From a virus, in the IMG/VR virus record IMGVR_UViG_3300009158_000058, positions 1-58,273 of that record: a stretch of DNA of 58,273 nt. One strand, written 5' to 3'. Shown here piece by piece: positions 45,510 to 54,239 of the stretch. The first letter of the stretch is position 1. Every line of letters starts with the position of its first letter. The position numbers were made by a program, and so were the translations under genes. The notes under the pieces are model-generated. The model did not search any database. It saw only the letters and a program-made list of their open reading frames with translations, and was not told where the DNA came from.

Positions 45510-46841
45510 TTACATCAAGTTCTTGACACCGAAAATACGATAGTATTTGTTGGTACGAGCATTCAAACCACCCAAACCAGCGCCTAGACCTTCTGCGAAT
45601 GGGTTTGATACCATTCCGTAACGAGTCTTGAAACCAATCTTTGGTTGGAATGTATACTGGTCTACAGCACGAACCATTTGCAATGGAACGTATGGGCAAT
45701 AGAACAAACCAGCATCGTATGGTGAAGAACCTTTGTAACCGATAGTTACGAGTTCTTGGTTAGATGTGTATCCACCGAAGTATGGGTCAATGTAAACCTT
45801 GATACGACCGTGTAACAAACCAGCAAATGTGTTGCCTGTGTCATCTACTTGCAAGTCAGCTTGGAGAGCAGGAGTATATTGCAATACACCAGCCATTGCC
45901 ATAGCAGAAGCAACGTCAGAAGAAACAATTAACACGTTACCTTTTCCACGGCGAGTCTGCTTAGCAATTACGTTAGCATCACGCTCGATTTGGAAAATTA
46001 GACCTTTGAAACGCTCAACTGACCAACGGCCGTTTGAGTCTGTATCTAAGTCAAAGAAACCTGCTGTTGTTGTACCATACTGAGCACCTGGAACGGCAAC
46101 AGTATAGATGGTACGGATAACTTCACGGTTGATTTCAGCGAGAACTTCTGTAGACAGAATGTTTGACAATTCTGTTTCAGCGTCAAGACCATGAATTGCT
46201 TTCAAGTCTTGTGCAAGTTCTAGTGAATACTCGGCCTTTAATGCACGGCTTTGAGCAGTTACAGTAACTTTCTCAATAGAGAAGGCCATCTGTGCAAATG
46301 CTGTGTTACCGTCAGAACCAAGGTATTCAGCAGTAGCTGTTGGCATTCCAATACCAGTTGTGTAGGTGTTAGCGGCCAAAGTTGCAGAAACAATAGGATT
46401 TGTACCTGTGTCAGTTGCAGTTGTACCACGGAAACCGTATGGGTTGTTAGCAGAACCAACACCAGAGAACATTGTGTTCGCTTCGTTGAAGAATGCCTCG
46501 TCACCAGTTTGGTTAACATACTTAGCACGCATTGCAAAAATCAAACCGGTAGGACCAGTCATTGGCTGAACGCCAGCAACGTCATAAGCGATAAGATTTG
46601 GTAATGCACGGCGAACCAAAGAAATCAAGATTGGGTCAAAGTTTTGAACACCACCAGTTACGTTTGTAGGACCTGGTTCGGCGATTTCGTTCAAAGCAAG
46701 ACGGTCTTGACGCATTGCTTGTTGTTGGTTTTCCAAAACAAGAGCTGTTACAGCTTTCTTGTATGGGTCTTTGATGGCTTCGAGTTCTGGATGCTCAAGA
46801 ACAGGCTGCCATTTCTTTTGTAGTTCTTCTGTCAAATACAT
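45510..46841 (-). CDS. 23: Major capsid protein (T4 gp23-like)
   Basis: A 443-residue HK97-fold capsid protein (T4: 521). QNFDPILISLVRRALPNLIAYDVAGVQPMTGPTGLIFAM matches T4 VMGMVRRAIPNLIAFDICGVQPMNSPTGQVFAL in conserved residues; also YSLELAQDLKAIHGLDAE. The N-terminal 55 residues should be removed by the prohead protease at IAE (53-55) before Pro56, the counterpart of LTE in T4. A weak TATAAAAA box lies just before the ribosome site. Confidence 0.97.
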   Translation of the reverse strand: MYLTEELQKKWQPVLEHPELEAIKDPYKKAVTALVLENQQQAMRQDRLALNEIAEPGPTNVTGGVQNFDPILISLVRRALPNLIAYDVAGVQPMTGPTGLIFAMRAKYVNQTGDEAFFNEANTMFSGVGSANNPYGFRGTTATDTGTNPIVSATLAANTYTTGIGMPTATAEYLGSDGNTAFAQMAFSIEKVTVTAQSRALKAEYSLELAQDLKAIHGLDAETELSNILSTEVLAEINREVIRTIYTVAVPGAQYGTTTAGFFDLDTDSNGRWSVERFKGLIFQIERDANVIAKQTRRGKGNVLIVSSDVASAMAMAGVLQYTPALQADLQVDDTGNTFAGLLHGRIKVYIDPYFGGYTSNQELVTIGYKGSSPYDAGLFYCPYVPLQMVRAVDQYTFQPKIGFKTRYGMVSNPFAEGLGAGLGGLNARTNKYYRIFGVKNLM

Positions 46842-46875
46842 TTTTTATTCCTTTTTATATGTATTGTTAGGTTAA

Positions 46876-48066
46876 TTACTTAACCATGGTTTGTGAAATG
46901 GTTTTTGCATAGATATTGATAGATGGATCATCAGAGATAATTTTCTCTTTCTTTTCTTCTTCTACCAATACTTCGTCTAAAGCAGATGAATCAGCAACTT
47001 TAACATCAGACTTGAAATATGATTCTTTCAATGTTGATAGTTTAGTACCAAATTCTTCATCAGTAGTGAACTCTACACCTTCTGCAAGTGATTTCAGCTT
47101 TTCTACTTGAGTCTGCGTAAGGCCTTCACAAGCTGCGTAAATAGCCTCAAACTTTTTGTGCTCATTGAGTTCTTTCTTCATCTCAATGGCAGATTTGATT
47201 TGTTCGTTGTAAGCTTCTTCAAGTTCTTCAACTTTAGAAGTGAGTTCTTCAACAACATCTACCTTGTCGGTAGGAATGTCAATGTAATGCTCTTCAAACA
47301 AACCTTTTAATCCTGTAATAAAATCTTCAACGATTTCGGCACGGAGGCCTTTTTCGATTGCGATTTCGTTGTCTTTGACCCATTCTTCAACCATGTAGTT
47401 GAGATAGTCATCAACCTTAGCAGCCAAATCTTCTTTAACTTCTTCAATGGCAGCTTCAAACTGTTCTACTAATTCAGCTTCAGCTTCAGCAATAACTTCT
47501 TCTGCACGAGCAAGAACGGCAGCTTCAAAAATAGTAGTTGCTTTAGAAACAAATTCTTCAGAAAGATTTTCGCCTGTGAACATGGCATCCATATCTTCTT
47601 TCATTTTTTCTTTCATTTTCATTTTTTTCATCATTGCCTTATCTTGTGCCTCATCTTCGTGACCTTCTTCTTTTTCTTCGGCCACTACTTCTTCGTCAGA
47701 TTCGGTTTCTTCGTATTGTTGAACGCCAACAGAACCTTTATTTAAAGGCATTTCGTTTTTACCAGTTTTGCCTTCAGGTTGCTCAATTGCAGCACCATCA
47801 GATTCTTGTGGTTGACCTTTAAGTTTCTTTGCTGGCTCAGAACCAACGGGTGGTTTAGCACCAGGAGGTGTGGCTGATGGCGTACCTTTTGTGTAGTCAG
47901 GAAGTGCATCGGTTGTTTTGAGTGATACGGAACCGATATCTACTTCACCGGTGCCATAGGCTACATCACCAGATAGTTTTGCTGGTTTATCTTGGCCACT
48001 TTGTTTACCAGAAACATTACCCGAAAGAATGTCTTTAGCGGCTTCGGACAGATTAAATTTTCCCAT
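46876..48066 (-). CDS. 22: Prohead core scaffolding protein (T4 gp22-like)
   Basis: A 396-residue acidic, helical protein; T4 gp22 has 269 residues. After a low-complexity Gly/Pro/Lys half, residues about 130-280 are acidic coiled coil (EEKEEGHEDEAQDKAMMKKM, VIAEAEAELVEQFEAAIEEV). It forms the core around which the capsid assembles and is degraded by gp21; LSE at 6-8 and IAEA near 185 fit cleavage sites. A perfect late promoter precedes it. Confidence 0.88.
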   Translation of the reverse strand: MGKFNLSEAAKDILSGNVSGKQSGQDKPAKLSGDVAYGTGEVDIGSVSLKTTDALPDYTKGTPSATPPGAKPPVGSEPAKKLKGQPQESDGAAIEQPEGKTGKNEMPLNKGSVGVQQYEETESDEEVVAEEKEEGHEDEAQDKAMMKKMKMKEKMKEDMDAMFTGENLSEEFVSKATTIFEAAVLARAEEVIAEAEAELVEQFEAAIEEVKEDLAAKVDDYLNYMVEEWVKDNEIAIEKGLRAEIVEDFITGLKGLFEEHYIDIPTDKVDVVEELTSKVEELEEAYNEQIKSAIEMKKELNEHKKFEAIYAACEGLTQTQVEKLKSLAEGVEFTTDEEFGTKLSTLKESYFKSDVKVADSSALDEVLVEEEKKEKIISDDPSINIYAKTISQTMVK

Positions 48067-48094
48067 TTTGAAAATCTCCTTGATTTATATTGGA

Positions 48095-48102
48095 TATTTA
48101 TA
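48095..48102 (-). promoter_or_regulatory. Late promoter box TATAAATA of gene 22
   Basis: Perfect T4 late consensus about 29 bases before the scaffold start codon. Confidence 0.75.
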
Positions 48103-48103
48103 T

Positions 48104-48748
48104 TTAAAGTTTTTTGACGAGTGATTCCCAAATGCGTAGACTTACTTTCTCTATATCCGCCTTAGAAGCTTCTTGAATCATCTTCTTGGCCTGAGTATAT
48201 TGTTGTTCAGTCCATACACCGTTTACCATCACCCATTCTTTGCCTTCCATGATACCTTGAACGAAAGCATTTGGAGCAGAAGGGTCTGCTACAATATCCG
48301 CCGCTGTGGCTAGATGAAAATCATCTTGAACTATGTTAACACCATTAACGGATTTAAGAGAACCCATACCACGGGAGGACACACCAATTTGTGCACCACC
48401 TTCGATAAGACTCTTAACTATGTTACCCATAGGTGTGTCAAGAATTTTTGCTTTGCCTATCCAATCATTACCTTCTTGACGGAGACCCACGACCATGTGA
48501 GATACTCTATCTAGATTGATAGATGGGGTGTCTGGATGACCCAGCTCACCAAAGGCACGATTTTTATTAATATATTGTTCTGTGTATCTTTCTACTTCTT
48601 TGGCCATGGTCTCTTTGAGATATTTGCGGCCATTACGGTTTACCACTTCTGCTTGGAGAAATGGACCTTCGATAAACAAAGTTTTCTTGCCGTCTTTTTC
48701 TTCAGCAAGATATTGTAATGATTCGGTGACTTCTGTTATTAACTTCAT
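48104..48748 (-). CDS. 21: Prohead protease (T4 gp21-like)
   Basis: A 214-residue serine protease of the herpes-protease-like fold (T4: 212). GELGHPDTPSI near 68-78 carries the His, VSSRGMGS near 123-130 the Ser. Self-cleavage sites may be LITE and YLAE in the first 20 residues. It removes N-terminal peptides of capsid and internal proteins after GxE/LxE-like sites. Overlaps the next core gene by four bases. Confidence 0.93.
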   Translation of the reverse strand: MKLITEVTESLQYLAEEKDGKKTLFIEGPFLQAEVVNRNGRKYLKETMAKEVERYTEQYINKNRAFGELGHPDTPSINLDRVSHMVVGLRQEGNDWIGKAKILDTPMGNIVKSLIEGGAQIGVSSRGMGSLKSVNGVNIVQDDFHLATAADIVADPSAPNAFVQGIMEGKEWVMVNGVWTEQQYTQAKKMIQEASKADIEKVSLRIWESLVKKL

Positions 48749-49173
48749 TGTAGCCCCATTGCTTTTCGTTTTCTTAATGTCATCGTTCTTTTTCGTAACG
48801 CTTGTCTTAACTTAGAACGCCTTTTAAACTTAGAACGTCGTGCCGCCATTTTACGGTGCCTGCGTTCTTGTGGTGACATTCTTATAAGTTTGCCACCACG
48901 AATTGTAAAACCTGGTACTGCTGACTTCTTAACTCTCCGTTGAACTTTTCCAGCACGGAATCTTACACGAATAAGTTTAGTTCTTCCCATCCTTTGCACA
49001 TTGGCTTCAGACAGTTCTTCTTCTTCAACTTCAAAATCATCATACATTTCAGCCGCCAAACGCAGTTTAACTTGGTTAACTTTTTCATTAACCAAATCTT
49101 GTATGCGTTGATTCAAAATTTCTTTTGCTTCAACTATTTTATTCTGCAATAGTTTAGAAATAAAACCTTGCAT
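48745..49173 (-). CDS. Prohead core protein (T4 gp68-like position)
   Basis: A 142-residue protein (T4 gp68 has about 141). The first 55 residues are a helical, moderately acidic segment (MQGFISKLLQNKIVEAKEIL start) followed by LSE-Ala at 54-57, a good prohead-protease site, and then a strongly basic part (KFKRRSKLRQALRKRTMTLR). The gene lies between portal and protease as in T4. A released basic peptide could bind DNA. Confidence 0.62.
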   Translation of the reverse strand: MQGFISKLLQNKIVEAKEILNQRIQDLVNEKVNQVKLRLAAEMYDDFEVEEEELSEANVQRMGRTKLIRVRFRAGKVQRRVKKSAVPGFTIRGGKLIRMSPQERRHRKMAARRSKFKRRSKLRQALRKRTMTLRKRKAMGLQ

Positions 49174-49709
49174 TATTCTCTCGATGTTGGAGTTACACCA
49201 TATGGAGGATAGTTAAATGCAGCTGGATCAGTAAACTGGCCAGAACTATAGAAACGATTGTCTTTATGTAATTCAATAATTAATGTGTAAGCAGCATTAC
49301 TTGTGGTACCAACGGTTGTAATTGTTACATTGCCTGTAGGTCCAACGGCATTATTTGTAATTGCAGGCAATTGATATTGTGGATTTGTATCACCTGAACC
49401 AACACCTAAAGCAAAAATTGTGGCATCAGATGTTGTGCCTTGCCATTTTAATTGCAGATGTCCAACTTCAGCATCAACATTATAGATAACACGAGAAATC
49501 GTAAACGCTGAATTGGCAAAACCAGGTGCAGTTGTATTACCTGTTTGATAAGGTAAGTTATTAGCATTTAAAGCACCAGACAAAGCTCGTGGATCAATAA
49601 CAACTGTTAACGCTTCGTTTCCGCCAGCGGCATCAAAAATACCAACCCGTTTAATTACGGTGCGTTTTGTTGTATCGACTAAAATTTGTGTGCTATTTGA
49701 TGTTGCCAT
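49173..49709 (-). CDS. Virion structural protein, beta-rich
   Basis: A 178-residue protein rich in Thr, Ala, Asn, Val: DTTKRTVIKRVGIFDAAGG, ALTVVIDPRAL, then repeated beta strands and KDNRFYSSGQF at the end. Genes of this kind occur next to the head genes of marine T4-like phages, where they are annotated as structural proteins (from memory). No motif pins down its place. Preceded by a ribosome site. Confidence 0.58.
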   Translation of the reverse strand: MATSNSTQILVDTTKRTVIKRVGIFDAAGGNEALTVVIDPRALSGALNANNLPYQTGNTTAPGFANSAFTISRVIYNVDAEVGHLQLKWQGTTSDATIFALGVGSGDTNPQYQLPAITNNAVGPTGNVTITTVGTTSNAAYTLIIELHKDNRFYSSGQFTDPAAFNYPPYGVTPTSRE

Positions 49710-49722
49710 TTTTTTATCCTAA

Positions 49723-49950
49723 TTAATTTTCGGTTTCTTCGTCCATGCTACCTGTTGAGGACCATTGCATAGATGTATATGGAACTGTTACATATTTATT
49801 AATCTTATCCACATAGTAAAGAGCCACTCTTTGATTGTTTGGAAACTGTCTAATAGACTTTCGTTTCATAATTAAAACGGCAGGAGGATCCATAGGCAAA
49901 CCATGGTCTTCCTTTTCGTTCAAAGAGCGTAGTTCTTTAAGTGTTTTCAC
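49723..49950 (-). CDS. Small protein of the head cluster, GTG start
   Basis: A 75-residue protein starting at GTG with MKTLKELRSLNEKEDHG; an AGAGGA-like ribosome site lies before it. LNE at 10-12 fits a prohead-protease site, so it may be a core or internal peptide. The rest is beta-rich (RVALYYVDKINKYVTVPYT). Overlaps the preceding small gene by 14 bases. No known family. Confidence 0.5.
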   Translation of the reverse strand: MKTLKELRSLNEKEDHGLPMDPPAVLIMKRKSIRQFPNNQRVALYYVDKINKYVTVPYTSMQWSSTGSMDEETEN

Positions 49951-50131
49951 CTAAATTATCCTCTGGTTGCGTTTCTTCTTCTTCTTGAGCAAAAATATTT
50001 TGCGCTACTGCTTGTTTAGCTGCACCTAAATGATTCATCACACGGTCATGAATATCAGCATATAATGCATCACGCATTTCTTTAGCGTTATCTTCTGCCG
50101 CATAATCTATAATTTGTCTTGTATCTGCCAT
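49937..50131 (-). CDS. 67: Small acidic prohead core protein (T4 gp67-like)
   Basis: A 64-residue acidic protein (T4 gp67: 80). The helix AEDNAKEMRDALYADIHDRVMNH is followed by an acidic tail (EEEETQPEDNLGEN). It directly follows the portal gene as gp67 does in T4, and it has the same acidic end. gp67 is a core component later cut into peptides. A perfect late promoter lies just before it. Confidence 0.65.
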   Translation of the reverse strand: MADTRQIIDYAAEDNAKEMRDALYADIHDRVMNHLGAAKQAVAQNIFAQEEEETQPEDNLGENT

Positions 50132-50148
50132 TTTATCTCCAATTTAAA

Positions 50149-50156
50149 TATTTATA
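50149..50156 (-). promoter_or_regulatory. Late promoter box TATAAATA of the gp67-like gene
   Basis: Perfect late consensus 18 bases before the start codon, overlapping the portal gene stop. Such short spacing implies a nearly leaderless late transcript. Confidence 0.65.
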
Positions 50157-51831
50157 ATATTTGTTTCAATTTAACAAAAGTACCAGGCGACTTTTCTTCT
50201 TGTGTCTGATTCTGTTGTGCTTCTCTTTTTTGCAGTTCCATTTGGTGTTCTGCATCAGCTGGATTCATTGGTTGGTTTGGTACTTGTGACATCAACTGTT
50301 GTTGTGCCACATCATTCATAACACCAACTGGTAAACCCATACCAATTTCTTTTTCTTCATCAATTTCAGTTTGCATTTCTTTAATTTGGTCATCTGTTAA
50401 ACGCAATACATTACGCTGAATCCATGCTTGTGAGAAGTAACGACCTGTATAAGGATCCACAGCTGACAAGAGAGATAATCTTTCTCTCATCAATTCGGCA
50501 TCTTTTAGTTCACTAAAGTTATTGTCTTTAATGAAATCATAATAGATATGTTCTTTAAATTGGTCCCATTCATCAGCGGTACAGATACCTTTTAATACAC
50601 ATTGAACTCGTAATGCCTGATTAAAGATATCAGAAAACTTATTACGCAAACGGTCAACAAACTTTGCAAACTTCAATTCGTCACGAGTTACTTCTGCAAC
50701 ACGACCAATCGAGAATCCTTGATTTGGTTCTAAACGAGAAATAGGTACACTTAATGAGTTATATAATTTCTTTTGAAAGTATTTAACATCTTCCAACTCA
50801 CCTAAGTTTTGGCCACCAGGTAGTGTAGTAATCTCTGTGCCTTTTCCACCTTCACGGCGAGGCAACCAAAAATCTTCCATCATAGATAAAAATTTACGGT
50901 CATCACGGACTTCACCAGTCTGTGCATCATAGACCAACTTGTTCTTATACTTGACCATAATATCACGCAGATATTGTTCGGCCTTTAATTTAGGTAAATT
51001 ACCTACATCAATATAAAATATACGGCGTTCTGGTGCACGTGAGATACGATAGATAACTGTTGCATCCTCAATCATGCGTAATTGATTAAGTGGTTTGATT
51101 GCCTTGTGTAGGTATGATAATACCACAGCACGGCGAGAGTCCATCAAACCGGATACAACAGAAACAATAGAATCTAGTGTAATACGAACACCAACTGGAC
51201 CATAACTAGAAGAAGAACCGGATACCACTTTGTCATTAAAAATGTAGTATTCATTGAATACATCTACAATCTCGGCACCGGTTCTTTCATCTTTTTTCTT
51301 TTTGAGCTCACGAACTTTACGAAGCTTGCGTGGATCAATATACCGTAATTCTTTAATACCAGCAATTGGATTTTCTTTATCGATAAGCACATTGTAATAT
51401 AACCTGCCGTCAATATAATAACGGCGGAAGATATCTTGTGCCATATTCTTGTAATTAAGCAATCGCAATATGGTATGAAATTCTTCTTTGATTGCCTTTT
51501 TAATTTTTTCTGGTTGGTCTAAATCGTCCAACACAATCTCGATAATTTTACCATCATCGTCTTGCACAATGGCTTCATTCATAATATCATCGATAGCTGA
51601 TTCAATCTCTGGTTGCATTGCCATTTCACGATAACGAGAAATTAACTCTACTTCATTCTTTGCGGTGCCATCTAGGTCAACATATGTACCATAATAAGCC
51701 GCAGATGAAATAGTTAATGCACCATCCTCATTAGAAGGTGGTGTAAAAGAAGGTTGTTGAGCTTGCTCATCTTCTGACTTCTTACGAGCAATCTCAAAAC
51801 CAAAGAGAGAGAATTTATTAGTAGCTGCCAT
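50152..51831 (-). CDS. 20: Portal vertex protein (T4 gp20-like)
   Basis: A 559-residue portal protein (T4: 524) forming the ring through which DNA enters. Recognisable blocks: YYGTYVDLDGTAKNEVELIS, EIESAIDDIMNEAIV near 85, RRYYIDGRLYYNVLID, and GFSIGRVAEVTRDELKFAKFVDRL near 365. The C-terminus is Gln-rich (NQPMNPADAEHQMELQ). Order gp20, core proteins, gp21, gp22, gp23 follows T4. Confidence 0.96.
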   Translation of the reverse strand: MAATNKFSLFGFEIARKKSEDEQAQQPSFTPPSNEDGALTISSAAYYGTYVDLDGTAKNEVELISRYREMAMQPEIESAIDDIMNEAIVQDDDGKIIEIVLDDLDQPEKIKKAIKEEFHTILRLLNYKNMAQDIFRRYYIDGRLYYNVLIDKENPIAGIKELRYIDPRKLRKVRELKKKKDERTGAEIVDVFNEYYIFNDKVVSGSSSSYGPVGVRITLDSIVSVVSGLMDSRRAVVLSYLHKAIKPLNQLRMIEDATVIYRISRAPERRIFYIDVGNLPKLKAEQYLRDIMVKYKNKLVYDAQTGEVRDDRKFLSMMEDFWLPRREGGKGTEITTLPGGQNLGELEDVKYFQKKLYNSLSVPISRLEPNQGFSIGRVAEVTRDELKFAKFVDRLRNKFSDIFNQALRVQCVLKGICTADEWDQFKEHIYYDFIKDNNFSELKDAELMRERLSLLSAVDPYTGRYFSQAWIQRNVLRLTDDQIKEMQTEIDEEKEIGMGLPVGVMNDVAQQQLMSQVPNQPMNPADAEHQMELQKREAQQNQTQEEKSPGTFVKLKQIL

Positions 51832-51864
51832 ATTTTATATTATTCCAATTCAATTAAACATAAA

Positions 51865-51884
51865 TGAGGGACCGAAGTCCCTCA
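51865..51884 (-). terminator. Terminator after the tail tube gene
   Basis: Arms TGAGGGAC/GTCCCTCA with a TTCG loop on the minus strand followed by TTTATGTT. Lies between tube and portal genes, separating tail and head units. Confidence 0.8.
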
Positions 51885-51896
51885 AACAAAAACATA

Positions 51897-52439
51897 TTAA
51901 GTGGTAGTATTTGATTCCCAATATTGGAAAGCGAACGTTGTTGAATATTCTTCAATCACATCGTTAGAACCCCAATCCAAATCAATTGGTGCAACATCAA
52001 GTGGGAATAAACCTACAAACTTATAAGATTTCAATTCGTTACCAGATTTACCATATTGCGTAACTGTTGCATCAACTGTATAACCTGCTGGGTTAACTGC
52101 TGATCCATTACGCACATTGCTTGTATGACTGTTAATAGCGTTCATCCATGATTCGAGAGCGTTACGAACTACAAAGTCCTCGTCATTGATAATCTGTAAT
52201 GTCCAGTCTGTAAAGGTACGATTACCAGCAAACTTTAACTCACGACCAAAATAAAACACAGGCACAGTACCTACGGTAGAACCTGGTAACTGTGCTGTTT
52301 TTGCCATGAATGTTGTTTTCTGAGCAGCGGCTGAGCCGTTGGTTGCAACTGTCGGGAATGTTAAAGAGACCTGAAATAGATTGGGACGGGCACCGTCACC
52401 AATCATATTTGCTCTAAATTCTGCTACATTGAATGCCAT
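51897..52439 (-). CDS. 19: Tail tube protein (T4 gp19-like)
   Basis: A 180-residue tube subunit (T4: 163) stacking into the inner tail tube. Start AFNVAEFRANMIGDGARPNLFQV and the beta region FMAKTAQLPGSTVGTVPVFYFG are typical; the end includes SYKFVGLFPLDVAPIDLDW. It follows the sheath gene and precedes a terminator. A paralogue is present at 44882-45412. Confidence 0.92.
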   Translation of the reverse strand: MAFNVAEFRANMIGDGARPNLFQVSLTFPTVATNGSAAAQKTTFMAKTAQLPGSTVGTVPVFYFGRELKFAGNRTFTDWTLQIINDEDFVVRNALESWMNAINSHTSNVRNGSAVNPAGYTVDATVTQYGKSGNELKSYKFVGLFPLDVAPIDLDWGSNDVIEEYSTTFAFQYWESNTTT

Positions 52440-52461
52440 TTGTTTTCTCCTATATCGTGGT

Positions 52462-52469
52462 TATTTATT
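52462..52469 (-). promoter_or_regulatory. Late-promoter-like box (AATAAATA) of the tube gene
   Basis: One base from the late consensus, 23 bases before the tube start codon. Overlaps the sheath stop. Confidence 0.45.
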
Positions 52470-54168
52470 AAGCTGCACCAACGATTGTTGTGAAGTCAAC
52501 ACCAGTTCCAACTGCAACAAAATTCAATTGGATGAAGTTGATAGAACGAGCAGGCTTGATGTAGATGTCACCAACAAACTGGTTAGTATCAATGATTTGT
52601 GGTGTATTATTTGTTGTATCACAAACAACACGGAAGTCATAGATACCACGGCGACCTTGAACATCTCGCAAGAACGGAGTTACTAATGCCACAAACTGAG
52701 CACGGGTAAATTCATCGTTAAACTCAAATAATGAAAATTGAGCAGCCTGAGCAATTGATTTTTCAAGAACAATAAACAATCTACGGACATTGATACGGTC
52801 AAATGCAGATGGTTTACTTTGTAGTGTTTTATCACCAAACAAAACAATACCTTGACCGGGGAAAGATACAACAGGATTTACACCTGCGGCATACAATGTA
52901 TCACGATATGTTTTACTTGGACTCCAAAGTAATTTAATAGCATTTTTAATTTGGCCACGATTGAAACCAGCAGGTGAATACCATGGGTCACGAACTGTAT
53001 CTGTATTGACACACAGACCAGCAATGTCACCATTCAATGGAATCCAACGATAGGTATTGTTATACTTGTCATACATATATTTCCAACCAGAGTCGGCAAC
53101 CACATATGAACTTGAACGAGCCAAACTTGTTAACCAGTTTTGAACACCAGTAATTTGATTAGCTGCAACAGAATTATCCAATGCATTGTATGGAGGTGAA
53201 ATAAATGCCACACAATCTTTACGAGAGTTGACAATGTTATCAATTACATATTGTTGAACAACTGTATTAGCATCACCAGTTAGAACTAATGAAATATCAA
53301 TCAATTCTTTATTGGCAAACAAATCGTAAGATGTTTGTAAATTTCCGTTTGTTACAGTCGATTCATTACCATAACTTAAAGGTAAAGTCTGATTAGTTGT
53401 CAAACTAACATAGGTTGTATTTGCTGCTGATGTAAACCAGTTATTTTTTGTGGTAGAATAACTTGGAGGATCTACAGCATAAACATATTGTGAATTATTA
53501 AACAAAACTTGTTTGTAATAATTTGTTTGACCATTTAAAGATGCATCATATGCTTTGGATACAAATGGATAAACTTCTAAAACTGTTCCTTGAGTGCCTG
53601 TAAATTTGCCGCCTGCATCAATAACAACAATGTGAACTTCATCGTTTGAACCACCTACATCTGTTGCGTATTCTGAAGTGCCGGGAGCAGATGTGAAATA
53701 TGATTTATATGACCAAGAGGTAAACAAAGTAGTGTTGGCGCATATAGAAACTGATAAAGAATTACCTAAAGAACCAGGATAACGAGCCATAAAAGCACCG
53801 TAAAGGTTATTTTTATCGACGTTTAAAATAGTATTTTCGTATTGTTCTTCGTTTGCAATTTGTGTGGAATTTACAGTTGATGTGTTGGCAACGGCATTAT
53901 TTGAACTACCATTGATAGCACGAACAACACTTAAATTATTACCATAAGCTAAAAAACTGGCAGCAGTAAAATAAGACACAAACGAATTTGCATTTGGACT
54001 ACCAAATATTTGTTTGAAAGTTAGCTCATTGTCTACTAGAATTACTTGATTTGCAGGACCCCACGCAAAGGTTCCAGCAAAAGCACCGGCCGTAGTTAGT
54101 ACCGATGGGACGACTGTTGTTAAGTCGACCTCGGAAACATTTACGCCTGGAGAGATTTGAAACGCCAT
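52468..54168 (-). CDS. 18: Tail sheath protein (T4 gp18-like)
   Basis: A 566-residue contractile sheath subunit (T4: 659). Start ISPGVNVSEVDLTTVVPSVLTTAGAF is the hallmark, with AFAGTFAWGPANQ following; the C-terminal part FSLFEFNDEFTRAQFVALVTPFLRDVQGRRGIYDFRVVCD is the conserved sheath domain. The middle domain is variable and short compared with T4. A CATAAATA box lies upstream. Confidence 0.95.
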   Translation of the reverse strand: MAFQISPGVNVSEVDLTTVVPSVLTTAGAFAGTFAWGPANQVILVDNELTFKQIFGSPNANSFVSYFTAASFLAYGNNLSVVRAINGSSNNAVANTSTVNSTQIANEEQYENTILNVDKNNLYGAFMARYPGSLGNSLSVSICANTTLFTSWSYKSYFTSAPGTSEYATDVGGSNDEVHIVVIDAGGKFTGTQGTVLEVYPFVSKAYDASLNGQTNYYKQVLFNNSQYVYAVDPPSYSTTKNNWFTSAANTTYVSLTTNQTLPLSYGNESTVTNGNLQTSYDLFANKELIDISLVLTGDANTVVQQYVIDNIVNSRKDCVAFISPPYNALDNSVAANQITGVQNWLTSLARSSSYVVADSGWKYMYDKYNNTYRWIPLNGDIAGLCVNTDTVRDPWYSPAGFNRGQIKNAIKLLWSPSKTYRDTLYAAGVNPVVSFPGQGIVLFGDKTLQSKPSAFDRINVRRLFIVLEKSIAQAAQFSLFEFNDEFTRAQFVALVTPFLRDVQGRRGIYDFRVVCDTTNNTPQIIDTNQFVGDIYIKPARSINFIQLNFVAVGTGVDFTTIVGAA

Positions 54169-54220
54169 TTTATTCTCCTTGAATTATTATGTGTTCTTGG
54201 CAGTTAAAATACCATATTGA

Positions 54221-54228
54221 TATTTATG
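54221..54228 (-). promoter_or_regulatory. Late-promoter-like box (CATAAATA) of the sheath gene
   Basis: One base from the late consensus, about 53 bases before the sheath start codon, between terminase and sheath genes. Confidence 0.45.
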
Positions 54229-54239
54229 ATTCATAGGAT

